Positions 1 to 11,400 of a stretch of 64,000 nt of DNA are shown in pieces. Source of the DNA: Aplysia californica (lineage: Eukaryota > Mollusca > Gastropoda > Aplysiida > Aplysiidae); NCBI RefSeq assembly GCF_000002075.1, contig NW_004797398.1:573417-637416 (forward strand). Direction: 5' to 3'. The notes beneath the pieces were generated by a model. It had not been told where the DNA came from. It saw nothing but the letters and a program-made list of their open reading frames with translations, and ran no database searches. A program made the translations under genes and the position numbers. The number at the start of each line of letters is the position of its first letter. Positions within the stretch are counted from its first letter, which is position 1.

Positions 1-200
1 GGGGGGGTGCTGATGTTATATTGGTTGCTAATTTCTTTTTTGTGGGTATGCTTTTTGCTAAGTATAAATTCTATATTACGCAAACATCCTGTAATACTTG
101 ACACCGAGCTCGGTGCGGCCTGGGTATAACGCCCTTTTCAAAGCAAAAAGAGTTTTTTTACGAGGCAAGGTCGAAGCTCCTGTTTCACGCTCACCTCCTT

Positions 201-595
201 TTTGTTTATAGTAGAGGGTTTTACAGCGCTCACAACTGCATAAGGTCATATGAGCGCCAAGGGGTGGGTGTCAACAGAGAAGTCTTTACAGGGAATCAGA
301 CTTACTCTACTCACTTCTCTTGCTTCATCAGCACAAGGTCTGTTTCAACTATCAAGGCACCCCGGAAATAGCAGGTCAAAAGAGAGCGACAAACATACAA
401 AAGAAGTAGAGGAAAATGACAATAGCAAGGATTAGGAAAGAAAAAGCAGCAGTTCCCTGTTGTAGACCAGTCACAGTTCACAGGTATGAGCGTGACATGA
501 ATCAGCCCATTTACTACTCTACTGCGCTTGAACGAGAAATGTCCCCCCCCCCCCCTTTTTTTTGAGAATGGCCTAAAGACACTACAGTCTAGTAG
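201..595 (-). mobile_element. SINE-B copy, 5' end damaged
   Basis: Matches SINE-B from GTTTTACAGCGCTCACAACT to ACACTACAGTC; the outermost 25 or so bases at its 5' side and the target duplication are not recognisable. Contains a C-run at about 541-555. Confidence 0.8.
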
Positions 596-1210
596 GCAGT
601 CTAAAAATAAACACGATAGACCCTACGCTATTCTTTGCCAATAGTATGTGGACCCCGGAGCAATTCAGCGGAGTGCTCAAGTGAATTATGATTGGTTCAT
701 TGTTTGTTTTGCCACTAGCCTATTTTAAGTGACTCTGTAACCGTGAACCTGAGGGAGGTGAACGTGACCGTCCTATGAGTTGTGCCTTTGAATGGTTTTG
801 TACTGGAGTAGTGAAAGTTATTACATACTTGAGTGTTCGGTTCCAATACAGGATGAACGAAGTTGATGTTTAGCTAACAAACAAATTTAGTACCAGAGAT
901 CAAAGCGACAAGTAAAAAGAATGAAAATAAAAGCACGAGGCCCTCCCTCACAAACCCAAAGATCCTAAAATTATACACCGTCTCATTTACTATGCCCTTG
1001 ACTATCTTCAGCATGCGATAGCTTAATTATTATTGTGCACGCCCACTTTTTAGCCCCATGTATACGAGCCGCCCCAGCTTACTGCGTTGTAAGTGCCGTG
1101 AAACTCTTTCTAACATTAAACTAAACGGAGCTAATCATTGGAGTTTCGACAAAAAATAAAAGATAAAAGCGTGCCGACAGAATATAAAGGGCAGGGAATA
1201 ATAAAAAATA
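596..1210. other. no gene seen
   Basis: Ordinary AT-rich sequence with no supported frame or repeat. Confidence 0.6.
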
Positions 1211-1211
1211 T

Positions 1212-1265
<54 letters not shown>
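1211..1265. repeat. TAA microsatellite
   Basis: About 18 units of TAA/ATA. It produces false poly-Ile frames on both strands. Confidence 0.97.
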
Positions 1266-1763
1266 CAGTGGCGGGGCGCCTGCAATTGGTGCAAGCGCTC
1301 CACCTAACCCTGGCACCCCCCCCCCCCCTTTTTCTAAAAGTTCCAAACCAGTCAGAGCTCTATATCTACATTAGGCCTAGCCCACTAAAATGTAGGCTTC
1401 ATCCTAGCGATCCGTCACCCGCTGGCTGCGCCAGTGACGAGACAGAGAGCGAGGATGGTTTATGCTTGTCGGACCGCTTGCGGTAGCGTCTGCTAGGAGC
1501 AAGCAAAATCTTTGCACCAAAGTTATTTTTGTCACTGTAGAGAAATCTAGGCAACGTTCTTCCCGCACAAGAAGAAACGTGCTTGAAACTCAAACAAACA
1601 AAGAAAAAAAACAAAGGGAAAAAACCCCCACAATTATATAACTCAGGAGTACCTCTCTGGGGAAAAAGGGGGGGGGGGGGCTAGATGGAAATTCTGCACT
1701 GTAGACTGTAGAACTGACCTTAAGATGTCCACATTGCCTTCTTCTCGGTCTTTCTGAAAGTCA
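1266..1763. other. C/G-run intergenic stretch
   Basis: CAGTGGCGGGGCGCC directly after the TAA repeat resembles a hAT end, but no partner end was found. A hairpin CGTCACCCGCTGGC/GCCAGTGACG lies at about 1416-1442. C-run at 1317-1328 and G-run at 1668-1680. No gene. Confidence 0.45.
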
Positions 1764-1786
1764 TTTTTTTTTTTTTTTTTTTTTTT

Positions 1787-2330
1787 AAAATTAGTAAGAG
1801 TTTTACGACACTTGCAACATAGTAAGGTCATAAATATGATATGTGAGGCATCGTGGTGAAATGAGGCGCTCGTCAAAATAATGAAATCCGAGAAATCGGC
1901 ATTTTTCAGTCAGTTTGGAAATTTCTTTTGAATTTTTTTTTTTGGGCTCAACACCTTGTATGTTTATTCAAAAACGCTTTTATGTGCTAATTTTATAGAA
2001 AAACGTTGTTTAAAGGCACAAAAAAATGTTAATTTGCAGTTTCCAAGGATTCTTCAGCTCTATGGAAGTCATCAAACTTTGGCGGCCGTTAATTCACTCA
2101 TTTAACTTCTGAAACCTAGTGACCCCACCTCCTTCAATCGGAAATATCTCGATTTCTATTCAAGATAAATTATGTATATTTTTTCTTCGAAAGCAAGGCA
2201 AATGAATAACCTTTAAGATGATATCAATAACTCCATATGCCCACAAATTGACGAACGCCTGACTTCACCGCGTCGAAGATTAGAGGTTTTATAAGGAGCA
2301 ACAAACATAAAAAGGTGGAAAGATTAGCAG
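1787..2330 (-). mobile_element. SINE-A copy split by a MITE
   Basis: The SINE 3' part (1787-1840) and 5' part (from about 2273) match the SINE-A consensus but are separated by a MITE (1842-2277). A run of 23 T (1764-1786) next to the SINE is its poly-A tail on the minus strand. Confidence 0.7.
1842..2277. mobile_element. MITE family M1, copy 1, inside a SINE-A
   Basis: Left end TGTGAGGCATCGTGG then GAAATGAGGCGCTCGTC; the right end is diverged. TA precedes the left end. Same orientation as copy 3. Confidence 0.75.
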
Positions 2331-2911
2331 CATAGTTTTAGAAAAAGTTTTATGGCATTTGCAACACATATTAGTGCTCATATAAGTGCAGAAGATTAAA
2401 GGTGTTACAATTTTTAAAAAAGTTTTAGTAAGGTTTTACGGCGTTCGCAATTGCATAAGGTCATATGAGCGCCAAGGGAAGGATGTCAACAGAGAAGTCC
2501 AAACAGGGAATCAGGCTTACTTTCCTCACCTCTCTAGCCTCAACAGCACAACGTCTGCTTCGGTTATCAAAGCACCTGGAAATAGCAGTTCACAAGAGAG
2601 TGACAAACATGCAAAAGAAGTAGAGGAAAATTACGATAGTAAGGAAGAGGAAAGAAAAATCCGCAGTTGCCCCTATGCTGTTTCGCAGTATGAGCATGAC
2701 TTTGATAAATCAGCCCATTTACAATTTTACTGTGCATAAGAACGTGTTAAAATCCCCCTTTGGGAATGGCCTAAAGGTAGCACTGCCCAGGTGGGGGGGG
2801 GGTGTTACAAGGTTGCAACGAAAGCAAAAAAGATGGAGAAGAGATAAGGACGATACATGTTTGATTGGAAAGAAGAAGCAAACCACACTAGAACACCCAC
2901 CAACGACCCAC
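2330..2911 (-). mobile_element. SINE-A copy interrupted by a SINE-B
   Basis: SINE-A similarity runs 2330-2410, stops, and resumes at 2801 up to 2911 (ACACCCACCAACGACCC). The break is a SINE-B with a 10-bp duplication of SINE-A sequence. A further partial SINE-A 5' half follows at 2912-2985. Confidence 0.8.
2411..2800 (-). mobile_element. SINE-B inside SINE-A
   Basis: Target duplication GGTGTTACAA at 2401-2410 and 2801-2810. On the minus strand it starts with a C-run, CCTGGGCAGTGC, and ends GCCGTAAAACC, TTACTAAAAC and an A/T tail. 390 bp. Confidence 0.88.
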
Positions 2912-3130
2912 TGGAAAGTTAAGAATGATAAATATTTGATGAGAAAGAAGGAGAAAACCACATCAGAACACCCGCCAACCACTCGCTTTCCAAAAGTCAG
3001 AACAGAAGTAAACTAAACACACAAGGATAGAGTGCACAGCGAAGGTCATAATAGGCTATACATGTATATTGTTTAAGTTTCTTCAACTTGTCATCTCTTC
3101 CTCTCTGAGATAAGGAGCAGGCACTGTACT

Positions 3131-3212
3131 GTAAATTCAGTCGAAATTGTCCCAGACAGCTACTCCTATTGTCAGGAGAAAGGTGGTTGTCTTAAACCGA
3201 CTTGGACATTGC
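3131..3212. mobile_element. short relative of the pogo-like MITE
   Basis: Starts TTCAGTCGAAATTGTCC and ends GGTGGTTGTCTTAAACCGAC, matching both termini of the 52320-53151 element with almost all of the middle missing. Confidence 0.5.
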
Positions 3213-3296
3213 CGTTTTAATAATCATATTTATTTTTAAATACGCAAAGAGGGAAATGGTCGTTTGTACAGGTGACTGTCTAAGACAGGAAGCTGT

Positions 3297-3474
3297 GCTT
3301 TTAGTTTTAGTAAGTGTTTTACGGCACTTGCAACACAATAAGGTCATATAAGTGCCGAAGATTAGAGAGGTTACAAGAGAGTAACAAACACAAAAAAGAA
3401 GGGGAAATATAGACGATAGGTGTTCGATAGGAAAGAAGAAGAAAACAACACCAGAGCACCCACCAACTACCCAC
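3297..3474 (-). mobile_element. SINE-A copy with 9-bp target duplication
   Basis: GGAAGCTGT at 3288-3296 and 3475-3483 flanks a 178-bp element. On the minus strand it begins GTGGGTAGTTGGTGGGTGC and ends CGTAAAACACTTACTAAAAC. Confidence 0.88.
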
Positions 3475-3879
3475 GGAAGCTGTTCGAGCAGGTTAGATTG
3501 TACTTTACACTATAGTATAAGACCACCACACGGTGAGAGTGAGAGGAGATTCTGCAGAATTTTAATGATCTCAGGATCTCTATCTTAGGAGTAACCTTCA
3601 GATATTCATACCAGAAACATCATGATAGCCCCATGAAACCAGTTGTCAGACTGGGTTATTTCATATTTAACTCTTGTACTGGTAACACAAATTCGTGTTT
3701 CTGCCATGATGACACCCATATCAAACGAATAACAAGAGAGATGACAGAAATAATTAAAACAGGTGTAAGATACCCAAAAAGCACTCTCAAAACACACAAA
3801 CACTCACACACACACAAATAGCATACCTGTGCATAGCATTACAGGTACTGGTAGTAGTAAGAACCCATTGGAAAACAGT

Positions 3880-6800
3880 GCAACTGTAGTTCTTTTCATA
3901 TTTATTCATTGACAAACTGATTCATAGTGGAGCTGCAAGCACAAGACTGAGTTCAGTACAAAAGGCAAGCAATGCATGAGCAGGACATGAATGTAACAGC
4001 CATGACCACCAAACACGAGCAAACAAAAATAAGAAAACAGCAATTGAAGGAGCTCAAGAGGAAGCACATGTGCAAAACACAAACCAGATAGTTATATGAA
4101 TCAGTAACCCGTAAATTTCCCTAAAATAAGAATACAAAATTCAGTGAAAATTTACTGAACAAAACAATCATAAATAGATCATATTGTATAGAGCTAAGTG
4201 AGTAAAGAGCGGGTGTGAAACTTAAACTTAATTAACGGGGAGTATGAAAAAACAAAAGACAAGCTCAAAGAAAGCATTAATGAAATTTCTAGTAACTACA
4301 CTTACAATTTTGATTTGTTTTATTGTAATCATAATCTTGAAAGAAAAAAAAACTTTGACTCAGTTCAACTCCAAATCAAACAGGGCAGAATTATATTGAT
4401 TTCCCCTAACATTTAATTTTTACATAGGCCTACTGTAACATTTCAAATATTGTCTAAAATTCTTAAACAATGAATAAATCTGCCAAACACCATGAAACTA
4501 ACAGGAAACTCTGCTTAACCTTTAGTACCTATCATTTTCATATTTCACCATTTTCCCTTGCATCTCTATAAAGGATATAAAAACAGAGCCCAGCAAAAAT
4601 AAATACTAGAGCAAGTGCATAGACCGACAAAAACAAATAAAACGATTCAACAAAGGGTACTTGGACTTCTCAGATCTCAGGTGCACATAAAGAAATCAAA
4701 TACAATAACAAAAATGTAAAAAGAAGGTTTAGAAATGGTACATGATGTAATGGCAGCTTTACCTGACTAGGGGTACACAGATTATATCAATCATGTATAC
4801 AAACCCACCCAGATACTGCTAATAACTGTAAGAAGGAACTCAAAAACACATTTAAATAAACAAATAAAACAGTGAAAGCCAACATTTTCCTAACAATTTT
4901 AGCTTTTGAAATTTAACAGGAGTTGTAAGGGTGTATTAACATCAAATGACAGACTTCCCTCCAAAGATTTTCCACCAACAGCCGTCTGCCAAAGAGATGA
5001 AATCAAAACCCAACTCAATATAAATCCCTGTTTATTATTTTTTCAGAAGTAACCTTATTTGTGTGCTGCTTCTATATATTCTACTCTTTACAAAGCGTGA
5101 TTTTCAGCTAACAAAATCCATAAAGTAAATACAGATGGTGGTACAATGAGAAAGACATACAGACCAAGCAAAGCTGATGTTGTATCAAAAAGAGGGGGAT
5201 TCAGAGTTTGAAAAATGTGTATGGTCAACGTAAAAAGTGCAAGGACATTTTGTTTTTCGAAACACTTAACCAAAAAAAAACACCAATAACAAAAGTGCCC
5301 TTTATCATATGAGGGACAAAAAAGCATTAGGAGCACCAGCACAGCAGAATAAAATGAGCTTGTCCGAAAAGCTGCAGACACAAAATTTTGAATTTTCCTC
5401 TTCAAACGGAAAAATACAAAGAAAGAAAAATATAAGTAGGAAACATTAAAGTGTCATGTCATTGAGTTGGCTTTCGTTCCAAGATGAAGAGAAGACATGG
5501 TGGTCTGGGACAACAGCAAAAAAACTAACATAAAAAAAAGAAGACAGAATAACCACTCTGAGAGCAGTGACAAATCCTTAAGTCAAACCCATATCAACAT
5601 ACATAAAGGGAAATAAAAATTAAGGTAAAAAAATCACATCGACAGAGAAGCAACATTAACTTTGGCTACTTATCTAACTGGGTATGAGAATGGATATAGG
5701 TCAACAGAAAAAAACCCATTGTTACCACATCCAGAAACAAGCCTCACAAATACTCCTGTTTTTGTGTGTGTGTGTGTTGTTTTTTAATATAGAAAGACAA
5801 CCCCTGTGTACAAAACAAGAACTAGTAACAACAATTTACCAGAACAAATATTTCAAGTGGAGTCTTTTCAAACATAGTCATCAACATGATAGTTCTTGTT
5901 AGACAACCGTAAAGCATTACAACTTTCTTGGGGTGTTTCAGTCAAACAACAATAGGAGCATAGAGCAGTTATCTTCTGTGCCATGCAGAGGGTGGCTATG
6001 CACTGTTTCAATTGTATACTGCAACACTGACAGCACAATAATGGTACATGTCATGTCATAGATCTGGCAGGCATACCAACCACAGAATCAAATGCTCTGA
6101 ACAGGCATAAGTAACAAGTCACAGGTAAGCCTAAGTGTCCGAAGTCACTGATTCTTTAACCCAAATAATGATTTATATTGAATAATTTTAAAGCACATTT
6201 GATTCTTCACAAATTCTTAACAATCAACGACAGTGACTGCAAAGGGGCAACTCCAGAAAAGCTTATATTACAGGAAAAGGAAAAATACCCGCGATTGTCT
6301 TCATGTTAGATTTCTCTATGGAATGTCAGATATTTGTTCGCAGGTAGACGGAAGAAACCCGTGGTTGGTCCTTCTCATGTACTCCTGCTTGGTGGTTTCT
6401 GTCCGTCTCTACTTTCTCCCAGCACTTAACGACTACCAGTGTGCTGAAGTGCCTCTTCATAACTCAATCAAAAAAATGTGTATTTCAGTTCTTGTTTCGC
6501 CATTTCACTGATAGAATTATATATCACATGATCTAGACCCTTATGCTCCACGATTTAACATTTAATAACTGCTCCACGATTTAACATTTAATAACTTTCC
6601 TTAGTAACATCAGACTTGGCCACTTAAGCCCACCATCTTTAATGGCCCCCCACCATTCCAAGCACAATGGTACAAGTCATTATGATACAAACAAAAAAGT
6701 CAGGCAATTCTATAGTGGTTACTGGTGGTTACCTAAAATAAATAATTAGTAGGAATAATTACAACCAATGTATTTCAATCACAGATGAGATGAATGAAAA

Positions 6801-8306
6801 GTAATGAAAAAAGACGACAAAAAAGCACATCTTAATTTTGGGCTGTTGAAATTATCACCTGGTACATAATTTGGACGTTTACATTTTGCTTCACAAATAA
6901 ATGTTTCCAAACCGTCATTTTTATCATTCATAGAATACATTCATTCTAACTCAATAGTAAACACTACCGAAAAACTAGGCAAGTTCAGTTATGACTATTC
7001 ATAAGTTCTTTAAAAAACTTCATCTGGTCCCCATGACCTTGCAGACAAAAATGGCTGCCTTTGTGGTAGAGCCTGTTGTGGGTTCTCAGTCTCAAGTGTC
7101 TGAATTAGCTGAAGTTTCACACCCCACCAAAAACACAACAGGTTATTCTTTCTAGGTTGAGAAAAACAACTTGAAATCAAGAACTTAACTGGGAGGAAAT
7201 GTCAAGTGTTTAATGAATGATTCTACAACGACCTGCAGTTATAAGTAACTTGTGAGCAACGTCAAATATACTGAAGGTGTATCTTGACAGTCATAGTAAC
7301 AGAAAAAATGTAACTCATGTCAAGTCAGAGCATTGTAGAATATCCCTGATAAACAAACTGCTGTACTCACCTTATGCAATTTGACCAAAAACCCACTTCT
7401 AAAATATCTAACATTTCATAGAATTATACTGTCAAGCACTGAAAACTAATTTCACATACAAACACACACACACAACCATATTTAAATGCAATTCATCCGC
7501 ATCATTTTATCATAATCTGCAGTCAATATTGGCTTCCCAGTACACTAGGAACAAAAATATCTTACTATCAGAAAAACTGCAGCATCTCTAAAACATATTA
7601 TGCTATAAAATACTTTCTTTACACACAAACAACAACTGGTATATCACAAAGAAGCAGATCCCGGCTTTGGTTTAGTCTGAATTTTGAGTTCCAAAATCCA
7701 CTGGACACTGGCAAGGTCAATTTGAAAGTGGAAAACTCACACCCTCTACCCCACCCCCTCTTTTCTATGTCAAGGCACCAGGCTGAGATGAAGACTGCTC
7801 CAGAAAGGAAAAGAGAGCTATGAAAAAGACCCTCTGTACGTCAGTTTAATTCATATTTGACCACATCATAGGGGCATACTTTAGCTTTGTTTCCAAATCC
7901 AACAATTCTATCCTCCCAAATCTCATCAATGAAAGGTGGCTGGCTAAGAATCAAATGGTTTATGGTTTTGATGTGCATTATTAATAAAGAACCTCAAAAT
8001 ACTTGTCACAAATCTTTACCATAACAATATTAACCTGATGTACGAGTATCAAACACCTCTAGGCAAAAATACACACAGACTCCTCAGGATGTCACTCACT
8101 GTTTTCCGGGCGACACATTCTCAGTGGAGAGACGATGAGTTTTTGAACATGAGTAAGACCAACACACATCCATCATTTCATCTGTTTATCTTCAGGCAAC
8201 AGACTCCATCAGTCACACACAACACACAGTTTTATAAAGTGTCTGGAACAGCTTAACATTATTCTGAATGCCAGGGCAGTCTCAGACACTCAGGAATGAG
8301 TTCAAC
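3880..8306 (-). other. candidate long 3' UTR of the ATP9-like gene
   Basis: No open frame of note and none of the SINE or MITE families that fill the neighbouring introns. The plus strand is A-rich, so the mRNA would be U-rich, as 3' UTRs often are. Minus-strand AATAAA signals occur at 5031-5036 and 3901-3906. The first dispersed repeat met downstream is a SINE ending at 3483. Small features inside: a tandem 26-bp duplication around 6543-6594 and a short CA run near 3799-3815. The UTR end is a guess without RNA data. Confidence 0.4.
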
Positions 8307-8443
8307 TCATGGCGTCAGTTTCGAGTACACTGGAGGTGAGAATTTCTTCCTCAAGTATTTCAGCACATACAACGGAATGCAGGAGATGGATGTAATCACC
8401 AGGACCTTCCAAACAAAATCCCAAGTCCTCAAGAACTGATTAT
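8307..8443 (-). CDS. ATP9A/ATP9B: ATP9-like terminal coding exon, TM10 and C-terminus (residues 1044-1088)
   Basis: [20 protein letters not shown] then [20 protein letters not shown] and KLTP, stop TGA at 8307-8309. Very close to the human ATP9A end ([23 protein letters not shown]). Confidence 0.97.
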
Positions 8444-11400
8444 CTGTAAAGACAAATTTGCACATCGTACATCAATAATGAAGTCATGAGACAGTCAGTC
8501 CCTGCAAATTAAAGACTGCAAAATATGTTTAAAGGAAAGTTTGGATTTCTATAGTTTAAATGTTTTCTTCGGTGCCTATAAATGGAATACCAGCATACAG
8601 TAGGTACTAAATCAGTTCTCTAAACTAGACCATGTTCAAATCTTATACTACTCACTATTTTTTGTGAGCAGATTTTGACACCTGGATTGTAGAGCACAAT
8701 TTGTTTGGGGTCTCAAACAGAGGATGGCCAATATTTGCCACCTCTAGATCAAAGGTTTGAGAGCCTGGCCACTAATGAACTTCTGACTTATAAAGAGCTT
8801 CCACCCTCCCTTCCCCCCTGATACTATGAGCATACTCACCAAAGTAGTCCTTGAGCACAGCCAAGGAGACTATGTAGATGGCGAGTGAGAGGAGCTGGGC
8901 TAAGACCATGAGGTAGTGCCACGTGCGCACCGTGAGCCCCACCATGAGCAGCTCCGTCAGGATGAGCGAGGTGAACGTGATGCTCACAACATGGATAAAC
9001 TCTGCCTCAAACAGAAGCAGCGCCCCGTACATGATTATGCCACCTGCACAGAGAGCAGTAACAATGGATCAAAAGCGTTTTGTGTAAAGAGAAAGATTAG
9101 AACTTGGAAACAGAAGGAAAGGTGTAAAAATGACAACCTGACCGGTCCCGTAATGATATTTGTATGGTAGTGGAAGATATATACAGAAGACTTTGTTTAA
9201 CACGAAGCCATTCACACAAAATTCCTGTTATCACAAAAGAATTTTAAATCCCCAGATTTTTTTTCACTCTCTATTCTATACATTGCAACTTCCTTTAATT
9301 CACTTAACTCTTTAAACCCTGAGTTTTTTCCACTGTTTCCCGGAGGTTTTTTTTAACAGTCACCTGAACCTGGTGCACAATGTCTCATTATAAACTCAAA
9401 AGTTTGCCTCCAACTTCTAAATAGCGGAAGCAAAGGCTTAGTCACTACTAAAAAACTTGGTCTGGGAATAGTTCCGAAAAACAAGCAAATACTAGCACTA
9501 AATAAAACAAAAATGTTGTCTCTAGTATTGGACGCTCCCAGCGTCAGACGGGGATGAAAGAGTTCATCATCAATGCCTTTCACCCCTGGCAGGGTATAGG
9601 CCACATACTAGAGACGGGCGGGAAGCGCTTTTTCCTTCCCGAGCGAGAAGACCGAGAAGCTGACCTACTTCTCGCCAGGACCGGTCCCGAGAACGGGAAA
9701 TATTTCGCGTCTCGTGTCTCGAGAAATACTTCTCATCTCGTGACCAATTTCTCTTCTCGCCCCGCAGTTCGAGCCATTCGTTCAGCGAGAAGGCCGGACG
9801 TGGCCGAGATTTCTCTTCTCGCCCCACAGAACGAGCAGCTCGTTTAGCGAGAAGACCGATCGTGGCAGGGATCTAAACTTAGAAACTACGCTTGCCCTGT
9901 TGCGCAGGCGCAGGCGGTGAAGGAAGGTAGGGAGACCTAGGCCTAGGCCCTGATCAACTCCCCACTCGCCTCGTCTCGCCAACCTCTCCCCTCCCTTTCA
10001 GTTTCACACACAGGACGGCACGGTGATGGGTGGCACTGTCTGCGTTGTCATTTCTCGCCTCTCACTCTCTCACTCTCGTTACTGTTACTCGTTGTGTCAA
10101 GCCAACAAGCAATATCACGTCTCGGTACCGAGCAGTAGTTTAGTGCCCGGAAAGTGACGGGAAGGCCGTTACCCGCAAGAAACGGGTACTCGGCTCGCCT
10201 CGTGCCCGCCCCTACCACATACAAGCTCCTTCCATTTATCTCTGTCCTGAGCCATCCTTCCAAGCTCGTTCCAAGTGAGCTTCATTTCTCTCATGTCCCT
10301 TTCCATGCATCTCCTCCATGTTTCCCGTGGCCTACCCCTGCCTCGTGCTCCTTGTAGGTTCCACTGCAGTGACTGTCTTGTGATGTTTCCGCTGGGCTTT
10401 CTTAAGGTGTGTTCCATCCATCGCCACTTTCTTAGTCCTATTTCTACTTCTATATCCTTTTGTCCTGTTCTTTCTCACAACTCTTCATTTCTTATTCTAT
10501 CCTGCCACTTAATTCTTAGAATACTCCTCATACATCTGTTGACGAAAGTCTGGACTTTATTCAGTACTGTCTTCGTTGTTTTCCAAGTTTCGCAGCCGTA
10601 GAGGAGCACAGACTTGATGTTGGAGTTAAAGAGTCGAACCTTGGTGCGCAGTGAAATGTTGCTTGCTTTCCAGACTTTTGATAATTGCTTGAAGGCTGAC
10701 CTTGCCTTGGCAGTTCTTGCTTTAACATCTGCCTCGGTTCCACCTTTACCATCGATGACATTTCCAAAGTAGGTAAAGGAGTCCACTTTTCCCAGGGGAG
10801 TGTCTTTCACTGTCACAGCAGGGCTTGAAACTTTTCCTAGCTTCACTACTTTTGACTTGCCTGGATGTATACGTAGGCCAACACTCCTTGATAGGCTGAT
10901 GAGTTCCTTGGTCTTTTCTTGCATCTGAGCATGTGTGTGAGAGAGCAGTGCAAGGTCATCTGCGAAGTCTAAGTCGTCCAGCTGCTGCCAAGGGATCCAT
11001 TGTATTCCATTATGTTTGCCTCTGGTGGCTTCTTTCATGACCCAGTCAATTGCCAGTATGAAGAGAAAAGGTGAGAGCAAGCATCCTTGTCGCACTCCTG
11101 TCTGTACCTGGAATAGTTCTGAGAGTTGTCCTTCGTGGAAGACTTGGCAGTTTGTTCCATCATAGGTGGCCTTCACAAGCTTGACGATTTTCTCAGGTAT
11201 TCCAAAATGCTGCATGAGTTTCCACAGAGCTTCCCTGTCCACGCTGTCAAACGCCTTTTCATAGTCAATGAAGTTGACCACGAGTGGTGAGTTCCATTCA
11301 AGCGATTGCTCAACAATGATGCGCAGAGTAGCGATCTGGTCCACACATGATCGGTTTTTGCAGAATCCTGCCTGGTTTCCTCGAAGCTTCTCATCTGTTG

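Noticed and set aside
1266-1345. hAT-like end CAGTGGCGGGGCGCC next to the TAA repeat
   Set aside because: No matching opposite end or 8-bp duplication could be found nearby, so no element boundaries can be given.
1131-1374. Frames rich in isoleucine on both strands
   Set aside because: They are translations of the TAA microsatellite.
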